Shown here in pieces: positions 1 to 13,200 of a DNA stretch of 64,000 nucleotides. The translations under genes were made by a program, and so were the position numbers. Within the stretch, counting starts at the first letter, position 1. Each line of letters begins with the position of its first letter. The notes beneath the pieces were generated by a model. That model did no database searches. It was not told where the DNA came from and saw only the letters and a list, made by a program, of their open reading frames with translations. This DNA comes from Ectocarpus siliculosus (lineage: Eukaryota; Sar; Phaeophyceae; Ectocarpales; Ectocarpaceae), in contig FN649727.1 in assembly GCA_000310025.1 (NCBI GenBank), positions 9,026,355-9,090,354 of the forward strand, written 5' to 3'.

Positions 1-405
1 ACGAGCACGACGCCATCCGCACCCGGCAGGGAGGGGGAGGGGGGGTAGCGTTCGTCGCCGTTCTGTTCAACGAACTTTGTGCATTTGACCGGGCCACATA
101 GTAAAGTAGTTAAATAATCAGCGAGGGGTGGCGGAGCCGTCGGCATCAAATCCGCTGTTCCACACATGCACTGCTGGTGTACACGCTCTTGCCTCGCCAG
201 CTACAAAACCACACTAACGACGCACATGCAACAACGAACGAACAGCATATACCTAACAGAACCGAGCACTCGGATAGTAATAAAAATCACGCCGAGATCC
301 AAAGGGAGCACGGTCAACAACGTTAACCTTATTCGCCCATACAAACCAAACCAAAAACTCTAAAAGACGAAAGAGCTGCTGCTGTTTTGTGGCGCCACGC
401 CGTAC
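1..405 (-). other. Partial copine intron at left edge
   Basis: This is sequence downstream of the last visible copine donor at 405. I see no exon, RNA gene or repeat in it apart from short G-runs near 30-46. The copine/vWA domain should be encoded beyond the left edge. Confidence 0.5.
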
Positions 406-3400
406 CTCGAGGTCCATCTCGCGCCCCTGGCCTTCCAGCAACCCCTGAAGGCTGGTCGTGAGCCGGCCCATGCAGTCGTGGCCTCCGTCACGATCCCAGT
501 CCCAGACTTCCAGCTGCAGCGGCCGCAAGTAGTCGCCGTTGCATAGAGCCTGGCGGACCATTCCCATTATCGTCGTCGCCATCGTTGTTATTGTTTTTGT
601 ATTGTTTGTTGTCGGATTCAAGTAAAGGGCGTCGGGGGCAATATTGAAATAGCTGTCATATCATGTCGGGGCAGAGGGGGCATAGACGTTCCACAAAGCA
701 GCAGTGCACCATACCATGGCATACCTGTGGTCGCGTGCAATAAAGCTCGACAGCTACCATCACTCCTACAAGACGGTGAATATGACTAGCTGTGTGTGTG
801 CCAGCGGTCTCCGTTGTGCATGGGGTCACGTGGTAAAGACCAACGGCACGGAACGGGCTTGGGCCACTGTCGACTTCGTTGTCCGACACATCCAACCGCG
901 GCCATCTTCCGTGCCTACCTCCTTGCGCGCGATACTCCACAACTTCGGACGACCGAGTGTCAGGAAATCGTCATCCATCCCATCCCATCCCGCCCAACCC
1001 CACCCCATCCCATCCCATCCCATCTCGACTAACCCCGTTCCGTTCCATTCCATCTCGACTAACCCCGTTCCGTTCCATTCCATCTCGACCAACCCCACCC
1101 CGTTCCATTCCATTCCATCCCGTCCCATTCTGTCCCCGTCCAACCCCACCCGATTCCATCCCATCTCGACCAACCCCACCCCGTTCCATTCCATTTCATC
1201 CCATCCCATTCTGTCCCCGTCCAACCCCACCCCATTCCATCCGATTCTATCCGTATCCGGCTTCGAGAGAGCAATGGAGCACAAAGCTTCGCTCGTCACG
1301 TCCAACCGCAACCACGACCACCTCTCGCCATCACAACGACAGGCGATGATCCAAAGCCTCTTATCTCCGCACCGGGCTCTCGCGGAAGTCGCTCTTGGCA
1401 TTGACATCGTTTCCATGCCCAGACCAACTCCCAATCCACCGCACCCCCTCCTACACCACCCGCATCGTATACCCAGACCCCAAGCAAGAAATCTCATCCA
1501 GACTCCAAGCGACGAGCTTTGTGATATTTCGTCGAAAAAACCATTCTCCACCCAGCGGGCACACACACAAAACATAGCCGTTGATCGACACCGCCAACAC
1601 AGAGGTCCGGCCTGCGCTGCCTGGATAAGGCTTACGGCGTAACGCGAGGCGCCCCCCCGACAACCGTCGCGACTCTCTCTCTCACTCTCACTCACCTGGA
1701 CCGACATGTCTTGGGGCTGCCAAACGGGGCTGAGGTCGTTCATGATGACCTCGCTCTTGTGGACCTGGGACAAGAGCGAAACGGTACAATCATGACGGGA
1801 AATACACGAGAAAGGCACCGCATGGAATGGGGTGCTTACGGGGGGGGGGGGAGAAATCTCGACGGGGGCATGGACTGGACGGAACATCAGGGGGAAGGAA
1901 ATCGGCGAAAAGTGAAAAAATGGTATCCGGGGATAAACACAGGTCGACACAGGTCGACCATCAGGTCACCAACAGCAGTCAGTGAGGCAGCAGCTCCCGC
2001 CTCGAGCGATGAATTTGTCCGGCAGGAAAAAACACCACACCCCAATACGGCATTTTCGTTTTTCCCTCCTCTCGCTTGGAGGGGTGGGGAGCATAACATC
2101 GCGTCCCGTCCTCATCTTTTTATCTTTTTGAGGTTGGAACACGTCAGCATCTCCAATGCCGTATCAGTATCAAAGCCAACCGCGTCCTTCAGCGCCGGAG
2201 AGCACAACAGTTGTGGTCGTGCAGAACCGACGGGAACCATCACCATCATCACCATCGGCAGAAACAACTGGGTTGTCCACAGGGACCCGCTACATATGAT
2301 GAACAAAAAAGCGCAAACAGAACTGGGGGACGCGAACAACCATACCCCGCCTCCGACAATTCCCTCGGGAAAAAAAAAAAAGACAAAATTTCCGTGATTC
2401 GACGAACCATTGCGGGTCTACCGAAAAACGGGCCCGAGCAAGCCAAAACAGGTCTACCTCTCCTCCCCACGAAAGCACACAAAACATGAACGACATGAAC
2501 GACGCAAGCATGTTTTGGAGGTGCCTGTGTTGGTATGAATCAAAGAGTAGGAAGATCGTTCGCCTTCCGTGCGTCGTCAATCGCTCCAAACGGTGCAAGG
2601 ACGAGAACAACAGAACCACATGAGTACGCCCCCCCCCTCCCGCACACACGAAAGAAGTCACCTGCTGCCACTTTTCGTCCTCTCGTAGTCTCGAGACAGT
2701 GAAGAAAGGGTCGCTCTTCCCGAACATGCCGTCCTTGTTCTTGAGCTTGATGCCGCGGAGGGAGAGCTTGCAGCGATCCGCACAGGACGCCACTTCCTCT
2801 GCCCGGATTATCATGACGCCTCTTTGGGGGTGGTGCACGGAAGCCCATTTGCGGAGCCCCCGCAAAGGGAAAAATAATACAATGGCACGAGGGGAGAGTT
2901 GACGTCATGAGCTTCAACTGTGTGGGTGGATCATGGTTTGCAAGCGAGTGGGTTGCGAGGAGTCTTGCTATTATTAGGTAGAAATAACGCGACAAAAAAC
3001 ACACACAAAATCGAATAGTTTGCGAGAGGCGACGAAGGGTTGTAAGTGTCGAAGTCATCCGGCGTTTCTACTGCTGTTGCTTGGTCTTGATGCACAGTTG
3101 GCGACACTGACTCCCGGCAACGATGTTCGTCCTGTTGCCCCTCGGCCGAGTGTCGATGTGAGTTTGTTGTGTCTGACCAATTTTGGCTTGTCCTGTCTCT
3201 TTCACGACCGCTTCCGAAGAGAAACACCAAATCTCAAAACAAAACTCCCAAGACACCAAGAAGCCCTGGCACGAGTCATTGACCTGCAACACCTGTTCTT
3301 TACCCCGGGAAAATAACGCCCGTCACGACCCTGATTTCCTGATGTTCAACAACATCAAACACAACGTTTAACATCGCCCGCTTACCCCTGCTTTCAACCT

Positions 3401-6400
3401 ATCACACAGCAACAATCGCTTTGCACTGTCACATACAAAGCTGTTTCGGCCAACCGCCCGGCCTCGTCCTTGGAACTGACCAACAAAACTGAACGCCAGA
3501 ACACAATATAATAAAAAAATCAGACCAGATCCGTCTGTCCCATGCACGGCAGTAAACGTGTTTAACAGCCCCGACCAGCCCTCAAACACGAACCAGGTAC
3601 CTTCTACAAAACATTAACGTCAACAATACGACGAGTTTTTTTCCCTACCCGCCCTACTTACTTGGCCAATCGTCCTGACCTGTCCTTCAGGGCTTCGGTG
3701 ATGCTCCTCCCCGGCGCCGACATGAGCGCGCCCAAGGTGAAGTCAGCCTTGCCGAGGCCGTCATCATCGGACACCTGATCACTGTCGTAGATCTTGACCT
3801 GATCTCCGAGCGCGTTGTGTACGGCATCGTTCGCCGTGCGAGCAGCAACGGATATCATAGTCAGATACACCGGGCGACCTCTCAGCATCGTCGTAATGAG
3901 CGGATTTTTGGCGAAGCGGAGCTATCGATGCAGTCAACACCTGTGTACACGCTATAATTATCTCCAATGAACAGAGCGAAGTACATACATGCGTTTTTCA
4001 CAAGCCGATATGGATCGAAATAACGAACGTGTGAACGAAACAACAGACGTAATAATCTGCCTGCATGATAGCACACAAACGCCGACAGAAGGCGTCATGT
4101 CTATGCGCCTCGCACAAAATCTTTCGCACTTTTACTTTTTCCAGCACTCAGATCATGTTCTCACCCTTATCATCGACGTACTCTTCAAGGGACTACACCA
4201 CGCTTGCCCTAGGCATGACTAGATCTCAACAACGCAAACCAGATCCTCCGGACACACACAACAAATCTGCGCGCGCACGGAGTACTCCACCCAAGCATGC
4301 CTTGAAATCTCAGCTTGCCACTCTTCTTGTCAAAATCACATGGGGATCGCTTGCCTTGACGTACTGGATCTCGTTGAAGAAGAACTCCAAGATGAACTGC
4401 TTGGTGAACTCTGGGTCCGACGTGTTTCCGATCGTCTCCGTGCGACCGATCTCTCTGAGAACATCACGCCGAGGACGGTTGTGGCGGTTACAACGGGATC
4501 GGCGGCTTGTTGGTGGATGTTGTCATCAGCGGTGCAGTTGGTTGTTAATTTAGGCTTAGCACATGGGCATGTCCTGCGCGGACGACCTCGTCGGCGCCGT
4601 CAGCGACACTTACTCGGTGATGGCCGCGACGGGGTCGTTAACGCAGGACATACATGCCAAGAAAACATCCTCGTCTTCAGATATTTATCTACCGGCTGGG
4701 GGGGGGGGGGGGAGAGCAGGACTTGCGGTTCTTCCGATCCCTGGCAACATGACATGTTCCTCCGAAGAATCCTGGGAATGGTCGACGTCCGGCGGAGGAG
4801 AAAATATGGTAATTCCGTAATTCCGTAATGTCTTCTTCCACACCCCAGCTGCTGTTGTTGTGGGGGGGGATGCGGCGGTTTTGTGTTGCGCGTGCCGTTC
4901 GCGGAAAAGTAACGAAAGAGACGGAAACACACAACACAACCAATTCTTCTCTATCCAGGCATGCCATGTATATACAGCAGCGGGGGAACTTGGCAAGATT
5001 TGGATGCAGTCTGTAGACAACTAAAGAAATGTGCTTGCCGAGAAATTTCCATGCGACTCACAAGCAAGCAGGCATGGACACATGGATAAACTGACAAATT
5101 GGCCAAAATTATCTCTGCCGCGCACGCGCCTTTTGCAAGTGGCCTGCAGCATACACTACGTGTGTCTGTTGACTGATGTGACCGTTTGGTACTGCTGCTG
5201 TAGCGTTGTTGACGTCTTGGGGTTTGGGCGACAGAAACTCATGACTTGACGACGAGATTTCCGAGACGCGGAGATGCGGAGATGCGGAGATGATCCGGAG
5301 ATGATGCGGAGATACACACAGGAAGTAAATGGCTCACAGCAACAGTCATGGCTCAAGCGCCCACCAGAAATTTCTAAGGAGTTTATCACGTGTCTCTCCA
5401 TCGATCTGTTTCATCTGTATGTAGACGGGTCGCGACGGCGCTAATGGCGACCAGCGAAGTGAGGATTCAAGCTAAGGACAGGGGCGGGCCCGCTTGTTTC
5501 CCGCGCCGCCCCTGCCCAAAGCGGAGGAATTTATTTTGTCGCGCTGCCTCGGATTGTCGATGTCATGATTTCATGTTACCGTTCTCGTCCAGCAGTTGCA
5601 GCAGCAGCGGGCAAGAACAGAATGAAAAAAAAATCACGCCCGAAAATCAACCATCGTTTGGATGTTGCGTTTTTGCGGGCGAGGCAACGTGATTATGTTG
5701 TGGTACGTACACTGCCTGTACATCCGCACTGCTCCGCTCCATGTGCTCACATGAGTGTGCTACCTTTGCCTGCTACGTGGTCGTGCTCTCCCTGCACACC
5801 ATGAACAACGAACGACTTCCGAACTCTTTCTTTCAAGCAATGTACATCCACAACGAGAGAATGCACGCTGCTGTGAAGCGAGGTCACTCACGTGTACTTG
5901 ACTTTGCCATCCTCATTGGTATGCCCGAGCTTGACGACGGCAAACGGGTCCGACTTGCTCAGAACGTCGGCTTTCTTGAGACCCTGTGTGGACATGAATC
6001 GAAGCATTACGGTCGAAAACAAGCAACAAGTGATGGACGTATGCAGTATGTACACATGGCGAACATACGCCAAACATCATCAACCATGTGGTGTGCGCGC
6101 GTGAATAGACCACACTGCTATGTCCAGGGCCGCGCGGCCGAACTCGTGATCACTATTCAATCGCGTGACGTATGTATGTCCTCTACTACGTGAGAGCATC
6201 CGGGTCTTGTTGGAGAGAGATGCCAGAGAGTTCGCCCGCCTGCCCCCTGTCTCCGGACCGACCGGGCTCCGATCAGAAGCACATGCATGCATACACGATC
6301 CAACCAACCATTGTCGTCGCAAACCGTCGTGCTGCTACAGACTACAGCAGTAGGAGACACAAGACCATCCGCAATAATAACCACGCCGCAAACGACCTTT

Positions 6401-6825
6401 GTGGGTGCGCTTCCTCCTATGCATAGAGGTATAAAAACCACTGCAAAGGGTGTCAGAATTTACGCGTATATTTTTCATCAAATTGCGACTTAGATAGACA
6501 TTCAAGGTCGGGCGTGTGTAGCAGAAATATATCCAGTTCCAGACGGGCCCCCTTCACGCAGACGGTAAAAACGTCCCTCCTCTGTGAAGATGCCGACAGA
6601 CAAGCCCGCCGTTCGAAGTCCTTGAATACTCCACACGCAACACCACAGCAATACCTCTCCAAGGCGAACGCACGACAGACAAGCGGAGACACTCAATGCA
6701 CGGACAACAAACGCAATTCATACGTACTCAAGTCTAGAAGGATGATTTCATGGTCAGTCAGTGCATCGTACATTGTACATACATACCTTGCACGACACGT
6801 AGAACTCAATTTTCGACGCAGACAT
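406..6825 (-). CDS. Copine, N-terminal part (two C2 domains), 3' end off the window
   Basis: Copines are cytosolic Ca2+-dependent phospholipid-binding proteins with two C2 domains and a C-terminal vWA/copine domain. Seven exons join in frame, in reading order: 6825-6787, 5983-5892, 4454-4355, 3792-3662, 2821-2662, 1764-1696 and 549-406, giving about 245 residues. The 13-residue first exon starts MSASKIEF and ends at a GTATGT donor. C2A follows, with the loop LSKSDPFAVVK and later IYDSDQ. C2B has MFGKSDPFFTVSR, the copine-typical KSEVIMNDLSPVW, and EVWDWDRDGGHD. The aspartates expected to bind Ca2+ are present. The intron after residue 77 has a GC donor (AAG|GCAAGC at 4354). The exon ending at 406 has a GTACGG donor, so the gene continues left, and no further exon is recognisable in 1-405. 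It is divergent from the SEC12-like gene. Family assignment is firm; exact exon edges are my reading. Confidence 0.86.
965..1262 (+). repeat. Degenerate CCATY satellite inside a copine intron
   Basis: The plus strand consists of CCATC/CCATT pentamers (GGATG/GGAAT on the other strand) mixed with CCAACCCCACC blocks. From about 1020 a longer unit of about 30 bp recurs: CATCTCGACTAACCCC, then GTTCCGTTCCATTC. It lies in the 1.1 kb intron between copine exons 549-406 and 1764-1696. Because it lacks stops, it makes long false ORFs in several frames. Confidence 0.85.
5258..5316 (+). repeat. Short GGAGATG(C/A) tandem repeat
   Basis: About seven imperfect copies of GGAGATGC/GGAGATGAT lie in tandem inside the copine intron between 4455 and 5891. 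It is a simple minisatellite with no coding evidence. Confidence 0.75.
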
Positions 6826-7261
6826 CGTTTGCCTCCCGTGATGCGAGGCGATAGGTGGCGAGTGAAGAAGCGCAACCCGCCGGATACGTCGTGTACGATC
6901 ATGCAGATCTTTCCGTATCCCTGTGCACAGCAGCAGCACTGGACCAGTTCCAAGACCAAACCTCAACCCCAAACCTCTTGCGGGAAAGATCCCGCGACAT
7001 CACCGCAGCAACTGAGAGGCCCCTCAGACTTGACTGCCCTCAGCACCTCGAATGTACCGCTCTCAGTGACCTGTTCGCCGACCGCCCTCTGCAGGCCCCC
7101 TCTGTCTTCGCTGCTGTTGGCCATGGCTGGGCGTCCATGGGCAGCCGCACACCCCTTTCATCTGCGTGACACGCGCATCGCATGCTGCACACGCTTGGTG
7201 ACAAGGTGGCACCAACGGGAAGGAAAGGCCGGAAGCTTTGTTGTCGCTTTGCTGATATAAA
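6826..7261. promoter_or_regulatory. Shared divergent intergenic region, copine / SEC12-like
   Basis: Only 436 bp separate the copine start codon (6825, minus) from the SEC12-like start codon (7262, plus). Both promoters and both 5' UTRs must lie here unless upstream non-coding exons exist. I see no clear core element. TATAAA just before 7262 overlaps the start codon and is too close to act as a TATA box for that start. Confidence 0.55.
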
Positions 7262-10200
7262 ATGTATCAACCTCCGATAGTAAACTTCCCGGTCTTCTCG
7301 GTGGTATGGTCGGAGTCAACGGATTCTAATGGCGCCTCTTCTCCAGCGGTGCTCGCGGCGGGCGGCGGGGGTGCTGGTAACACGGGAGTCGGGAACAAGA
7401 TTGTGAGTGCTCTTGCTTGCCCATTAGGCGTAGCAGCGTTCGTTGCGTGGTGTGCTAGGAGAACAGGAGGGAGTTTAGTGTGTATATTCCGGGGGTCGTT
7501 CACAAGCCGTTTGTTCTGCCGAGGGCACTTGCACACACCCGTTAGGTGCTCGGAACGTTGTTGCCGTTTTGGTGTGCAACACAGCGCAGCAGGTTGCTCG
7601 GCCCCAGCCAGTTGTGATTCTTTCGAAGTTGGAGCAGTAGCCGTACCCTTGGCTTTGTTTGAGTGGTGGCGTGGTTGTCCTCGGTCGTGAAATAACTGTT
7701 CTTGTTATGCATAAGCACACGGAGCAAGTGACGACCTGCGAAGACACGCGTCCAAATCCCTGTAGGATCAACGATGCTGCATAATGGTGTGAGGCTACAG
7801 TATTACATATACCCATTCTGTGCATCGTCTGAGAGATGTGCACACGTGCACGCAAGGGGGTATCGCGGAACAAGCTGCCGCCTGTCGGTGCGGGTTTCGC
7901 GTGCTTCTCCGTAATTTCACCGTCTCTCCTGTGTGACCCTCAACTGCTGTAGGTTGTGCAAAATGCATTCACTTACTCGTCACAAGCCAAGTCGATTGCT
8001 TCACCCGCCAATGAAACCAAACACAAGCAACTAATACATCAAAGTGAAACAAGAAACAGCTATGTACAGGCATCAAGAAGGACAGTTGATACCAGCAGTG
8101 CTCTCTACAATAACAACCATCCTTTTTGTCGTTCCTTTGAACTGAACGGCTGTCTGTTACGCGGCAGTCCTCGATTGCCTTCAAGGGGGGCGCCCAGCAA
8201 CCCTCCCATGCCATCGCGCACGAGCTGGAGACGTCGCCCGAGACGTGCAACTGCGTCGCGGCTAGCGGTAACGGTCAGCTCCTGGCCGCTGCGTTCGGAA
8301 AGAACGTTCGCATCTACGCCAGCAACCCCTCAGGCTTCCACCAGCTGGCGGAAGTCGAGGTAAGTGAGACAAAGCAGCAGTCGGGCATCCCACCACTAAA
8401 AAACGCGAATTTGTTGCTGCACCTGGGGTTGCGCTGTAGAACGTGTTCGGTCAGCGTAGGCATTGCCTGATGGACCATCAGAGAGCAAATATCCCCTGCG
8501 TGTTGTTGCACTTAGAGAGCTTGACTGCCCATCTGAGTTACCTCATCAAAACGTGCTGATTAAACTCGTTGAAACGCCCAAGTGCTCCGAAGGCACTCGC
8601 TGCCACAACAGCAGTGTGAGCTAGGGTCCGTTGTCGGGGATTAAGACGGTGTACACGTGGCACCCTGGCATCCGCGTGATGCGCTTTTGCGAGTGCGCGT
8701 TGTTTGTGTACCCACGCCTCACGGGTTATTTCCCCCGTTGTTTGCGCGAGATGCGGGCTCGCGAATGACTAGCCCACAACACATCGCTTGGCGGCGTTTT
8801 TGAGGCTGCCCAGGGTTGATTTACATCAACAAGAGTTGTGGGAATGCAAACGCCGTTCCGAAACGGTTTGGATAGGATTCGCCTCGTAAAAAAACCTTTC
8901 CGCTCGTTTTTCAGGGTCATTAATTCTCAACGATGTTAATGTTGCTACACCGCTCCGCCACGGCGACGACAGGCCGATTTTGCGACGAAGGAGAGCGGTG
9001 TACTTTCCATGGCGTTCCTGGACAGAAATAACGGCGGCAGGGACGGTAGCCGAGAACCGGACGGAGGCGTTACGCTCTTGGCTACCGGGGGGGAAGACGG
9101 GGTCTTGAGGGTGTGGGAGCTTCACGCCGACGCGCGAAGTGAGTGCGGCAGCAGATGTTTGACTCTAGCCCTGTATGTGCTACAATATGCATAATAGCTA
9201 CCCGTACCTTGTTGTCTAAACATGACTCTTGAAGGTAGTACTTGCACTCGAAGAGTCCCGTGTGTTTCTCCGGTCCTCTCTTAAGCTATTGAGCTGTCGA
9301 TAGCACATACACCTCCGTTAAATTCCGAGACACGAAGCATCGGTGTGGTCCTCTACAGTACTGCTGTACATTGTTGGCGAGACACCGCATGTGCAAAACA
9401 CGATCAAGTCTCTTCTGGCAGAACTCTGATCAGAGAACAAATCTGGATGCTTGGTGTTTCGTTGGCAGCTGCTTGAGCTCCCCCTCCACGACTTGGCTGG
9501 CGACGGCTTCTAACTAGCGGTGGTGAAACTCGAACTCCAAACGTTCATTTTGGCGCACAGCAGTCCTGTTGGCACGTTTGTACAACCCGAACTGGAGCTT
9601 GAGGTGTTCAGTTACGCATCGCCAGAGCCCCTCACAAGGAACCACAGCCCTCGAAATCGGGGCACGCTCCTTGCCGAGGGTGAAGGAAGCGGCAGGCCGC
9701 AGTAATGAACATTCAGAAACGACTTGCAAATGAATTGGTAGTGGATCGGAGCATGCTGCAAGTTTACATGTTAGCAGCGCGACCAAAGAAAACGGCCCGG
9801 AGATCTAGCTCTTTATGCGCGACGCCACCGGGTACTCCCAAATCGACGGGTTCGGCCCGACCGAGAGTAGCTGGTAGAGCCGCGAAGGATGAATCGAGGG
9901 CCCAGGTGTAGGTACCCGGTACGGCCTTACCATATTAAAAGGCCCAAAACGACCCCGAGAACGGTTGAACGTAGGGGGCTCCGTCGTTGTTCCCGTGGGC
10001 CTAGCCGAAATCATCAGCTTCCAGCAAGTGCTTTGCTCTGTTTTGGAAATAACATGAGTTTTGGGTGGAATACTCCCAGAACATATTTTTCGGGAAGACT
10101 ACAGGGCGGCCTTGACAACCCTCTCCCACAGGTCAACTACTCTTCGTGATTGGGGAAAAGCTCCCTTGTGACAGAACAGCAGTGAACGACATGGAGCATG

Positions 10201-13200
10201 TTGCTTGTCCTAATGGTGCTGGAAAGTGTGGACCCACCTATCCGGGCACGTTCATGTTTACCCGAACCCCATGTTTGCTAGGAGGGGGCCCAACTCGAGA
10301 TAATATTTCGGTGTACCTTGCGACTGAGCTAAATAGCTCATCTTGTTCTGGGTGTTTGGGATGGCGGAACCACGAGACACACCGGTGCTCTCCTCACGCT
10401 GACCCTACTCGCTCCTGTTTTTTTCTCTCACACGTATTTGCCCTTTCAGCAGCAGGTAGCGGCGATGGGAGAGAGGGCGAAAGACCACCGTCGCTTTCGG
10501 TACATATGGTGCACGCATGCAAAGGGCACGAAAAGCCGGTGACGTGCGTGAGATTCCACCCTTCAGGGGCGTTGGTGCTCACTGCCTCGAAAGACGGTAC
10601 CTGCAGGTGTGCTGCTCGAACACGCGTGTCCTGCTGCCGTGCCACCGTTTTTGTGTTTTCGATGCGCACTTGTGTAAACACCCCCCCGAAAAGTTCATGT
10701 AAGCGTTACAAAAGGGGTTGCACGTTGTAGCTGATGGTTCGATTTATCCGCTTGGGATCTGTTTGGTGTGTTCGGTTCATGCGTACCTTGGCCGTCCATT
10801 TGATCCATGTATGCAGAGGACAACATGAGGCGTGCAGGCGCACACGCGCAGCCGCCCATCGGTTCTCGGTGTTTCATTGACGAAGGGAGCCGTTTTCCGT
10901 GTCCTCTCAACTCCACGAGGGTTTCGCCGCAACGTCGACTCTGTCCCATTGCCACCTTAACGGTAACTCGTTGTCTTTTCAACCCCCTGTTTGGCAAAGG
11001 TTGTGGGACTGCGAGCGAGGCTCCGAAGCGGCTTTGTTGCCCACCACGTCCGGCCTGCCTCCGACCGCATCAACCGCGAAGGCCCCGGTGATCATGTGCC
11101 GCTCCTGCTGCTTCTCTCCCGACAAGCCAGACGCGATATTCTCTGTGCAGAGCGGGGGGCGTGGCAACGCCTACGTCACTGAGTGGAGGTACTCGGTGCG
11201 GCCGGACGACGACGCCCCCGGGGGCAGGGGGGTCGCTTGTGAGGTCAAGCCGGTCAAGGTGTCGCTCGTGTCGCCGCACCCGGCGACTTCGCTGTCCGTC
11301 CGGAGCGACGGCGCTCGCCTAGCGGTGGGGAACGTGGAGGGGACGGTGCTCGTCTACCGGCTACCCGGGTTTGCGAAGGTAATGCATGCCTTGTGTGATT
11401 TGATGTTCCCCAGAAAGAGAGAGGAGTGCGTATGATCCGGGCTGTGCGGTGTAGGCATGAGGTAGGGTAGGGTAGGGTGGGTGGGTGGGTCCGCGGAGAA
11501 GCAAGCATTACACGGGAATACACCGGCTAACGCCACCACAGACGTACAACCCGCGGTTCAAGTTGCCATACAACCTACCAGGGGCACACGTGACCTCCAA
11601 ACGTTTGGGTGTAAGTTGCCTCGAGAGCGTGTGCCGTCCTCCGGCCACCTCGGGCGCTCCGTGTAGTCGGTACACCTCCTCTTGACTCCAAACCTTCTAT
11701 TGTAAAATAGTCCTCGTTCTACCTTCGCCGTGTGGCCCATCCGGTCCTCCGTCCCAACGCCTACCAACATTTCATGCCACCTTTGACACAAGGTCATGGA
11801 GTATCCTGCCCACGACCTGCCAGTGACGGGCCTGGGGTTTGCGTCGAGGGAGGTGGGGGCAGCGCTTGGGGGATACGACTTGCTTGCCGGCTCGGCAGAC
11901 TACAAGATAAGCCTCTTCAAGTCTCAGGGTGAGGATACAGGTTGTCGTGTAGTCCTTAGTCGCCATGTAGACGATGTCGAAGATTAGTGCGTGGCATGAC
12001 CACGAGACGTGAACGTGGGTATTTATAGTATTTTAGAGTGTTTCGTGAAGGTAATATTTTTCGTCCAACGTTGTTTTTGTCACCTGCAAGCACTTGTTGC
12101 TGTATGTGCCTACCAGGTGACAAACCCGTTCTGGCTGCAACCTTCCGGGCGTTCACCAGGCTCATTTTACTACAAGTGTGTGGCACTTTCGTTCTTTCTT
12201 CGGCATGATCGTCGCCTGCTCTAAACCGACCTTCCCTCCGGTGTCCGCGATGCCTTTGCTCGCCACGGACCCGATTTTCGTTTCCTCGACAATTATCATT
12301 TGTTCCTCAATTGGTCGACGGACGATCGCGTTCCTCAGGGAGTGCCACCAAGCTAGCGGTTCGGCAAATGATGGTGAGTGCGACTGGTTACCCTCGGTCC
12401 ATATAGACGTGTTTCCGTCTGTGGGAAATTGAAAAACTCATGTCTTCGAATTCGAAAGCTTTGCTAGCTTTTCCCGGAAAAATACTGTTTTCAATCTCTC
12501 CCGATTTTATATCCGGCTACGCCCAAGAGGGCATCAGTTTCATCGTCGCCATGGCCCTTGCAGAGGTGGTGGACGAGCACAATGACAGAGAAGCTCTCAC
12601 ACATGGTCCTATTCTTCATCAGATAACACTTTTCATGTACATGTAGTTGCGTTGCTTTCATCTGAAGAAATGCTGCGTGATGACATCTCGGCAATCCGTT
12701 TGAAAAATGCCCACGCGCAGCTTCCAAACGACGAAGTTGGCGCTTTTGGTGTGGGCCAAGGAAAGAAGGTAGCCACCCAGCGGTTGGCGATAGGCCTTTA
12801 GATTGTATTGCAGATAGGCATATGGGACGCATCGGATTGCGTAATTCTAGATGGCCATCACGAGGATCACAATCGACATGAACGCCCAACAGCAGTAAAA
12901 GGTTCATCAGCGGAGGAATCAGGGAGACCAGCTCACCGCATGAAATCACCTCCGATTTCGTCTTGAACAAGCCGAAAGGTCGAACGCGAGGTCGTTGGTG
13001 TGGCCCGTAGGATGCACCGACAGCTCTGCCGCTTTTGCATGTTGCGGCTGATACAATCGCCTTCTTGATCGAGTGTGCGTAGTTTTGGATCGCCACTACA
13101 GCCAGAGCTCTTACGAAGCTACGGCCATTCCTGTGAGCATTATTCATGAGGGGACGTGCTTCCAAGATTGTTGAAGACATTTTTATTTTTTGGCGATTTT

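Noticed and set aside
826-1950. 374-codon minus-strand ORF and overlapping plus-strand ORFs of 312 and 156 codons
   Set aside because: They are produced by the stop-poor CCATY satellite and run through an intron. Only the short stretch 1764-1696 inside the first is a real copine exon.
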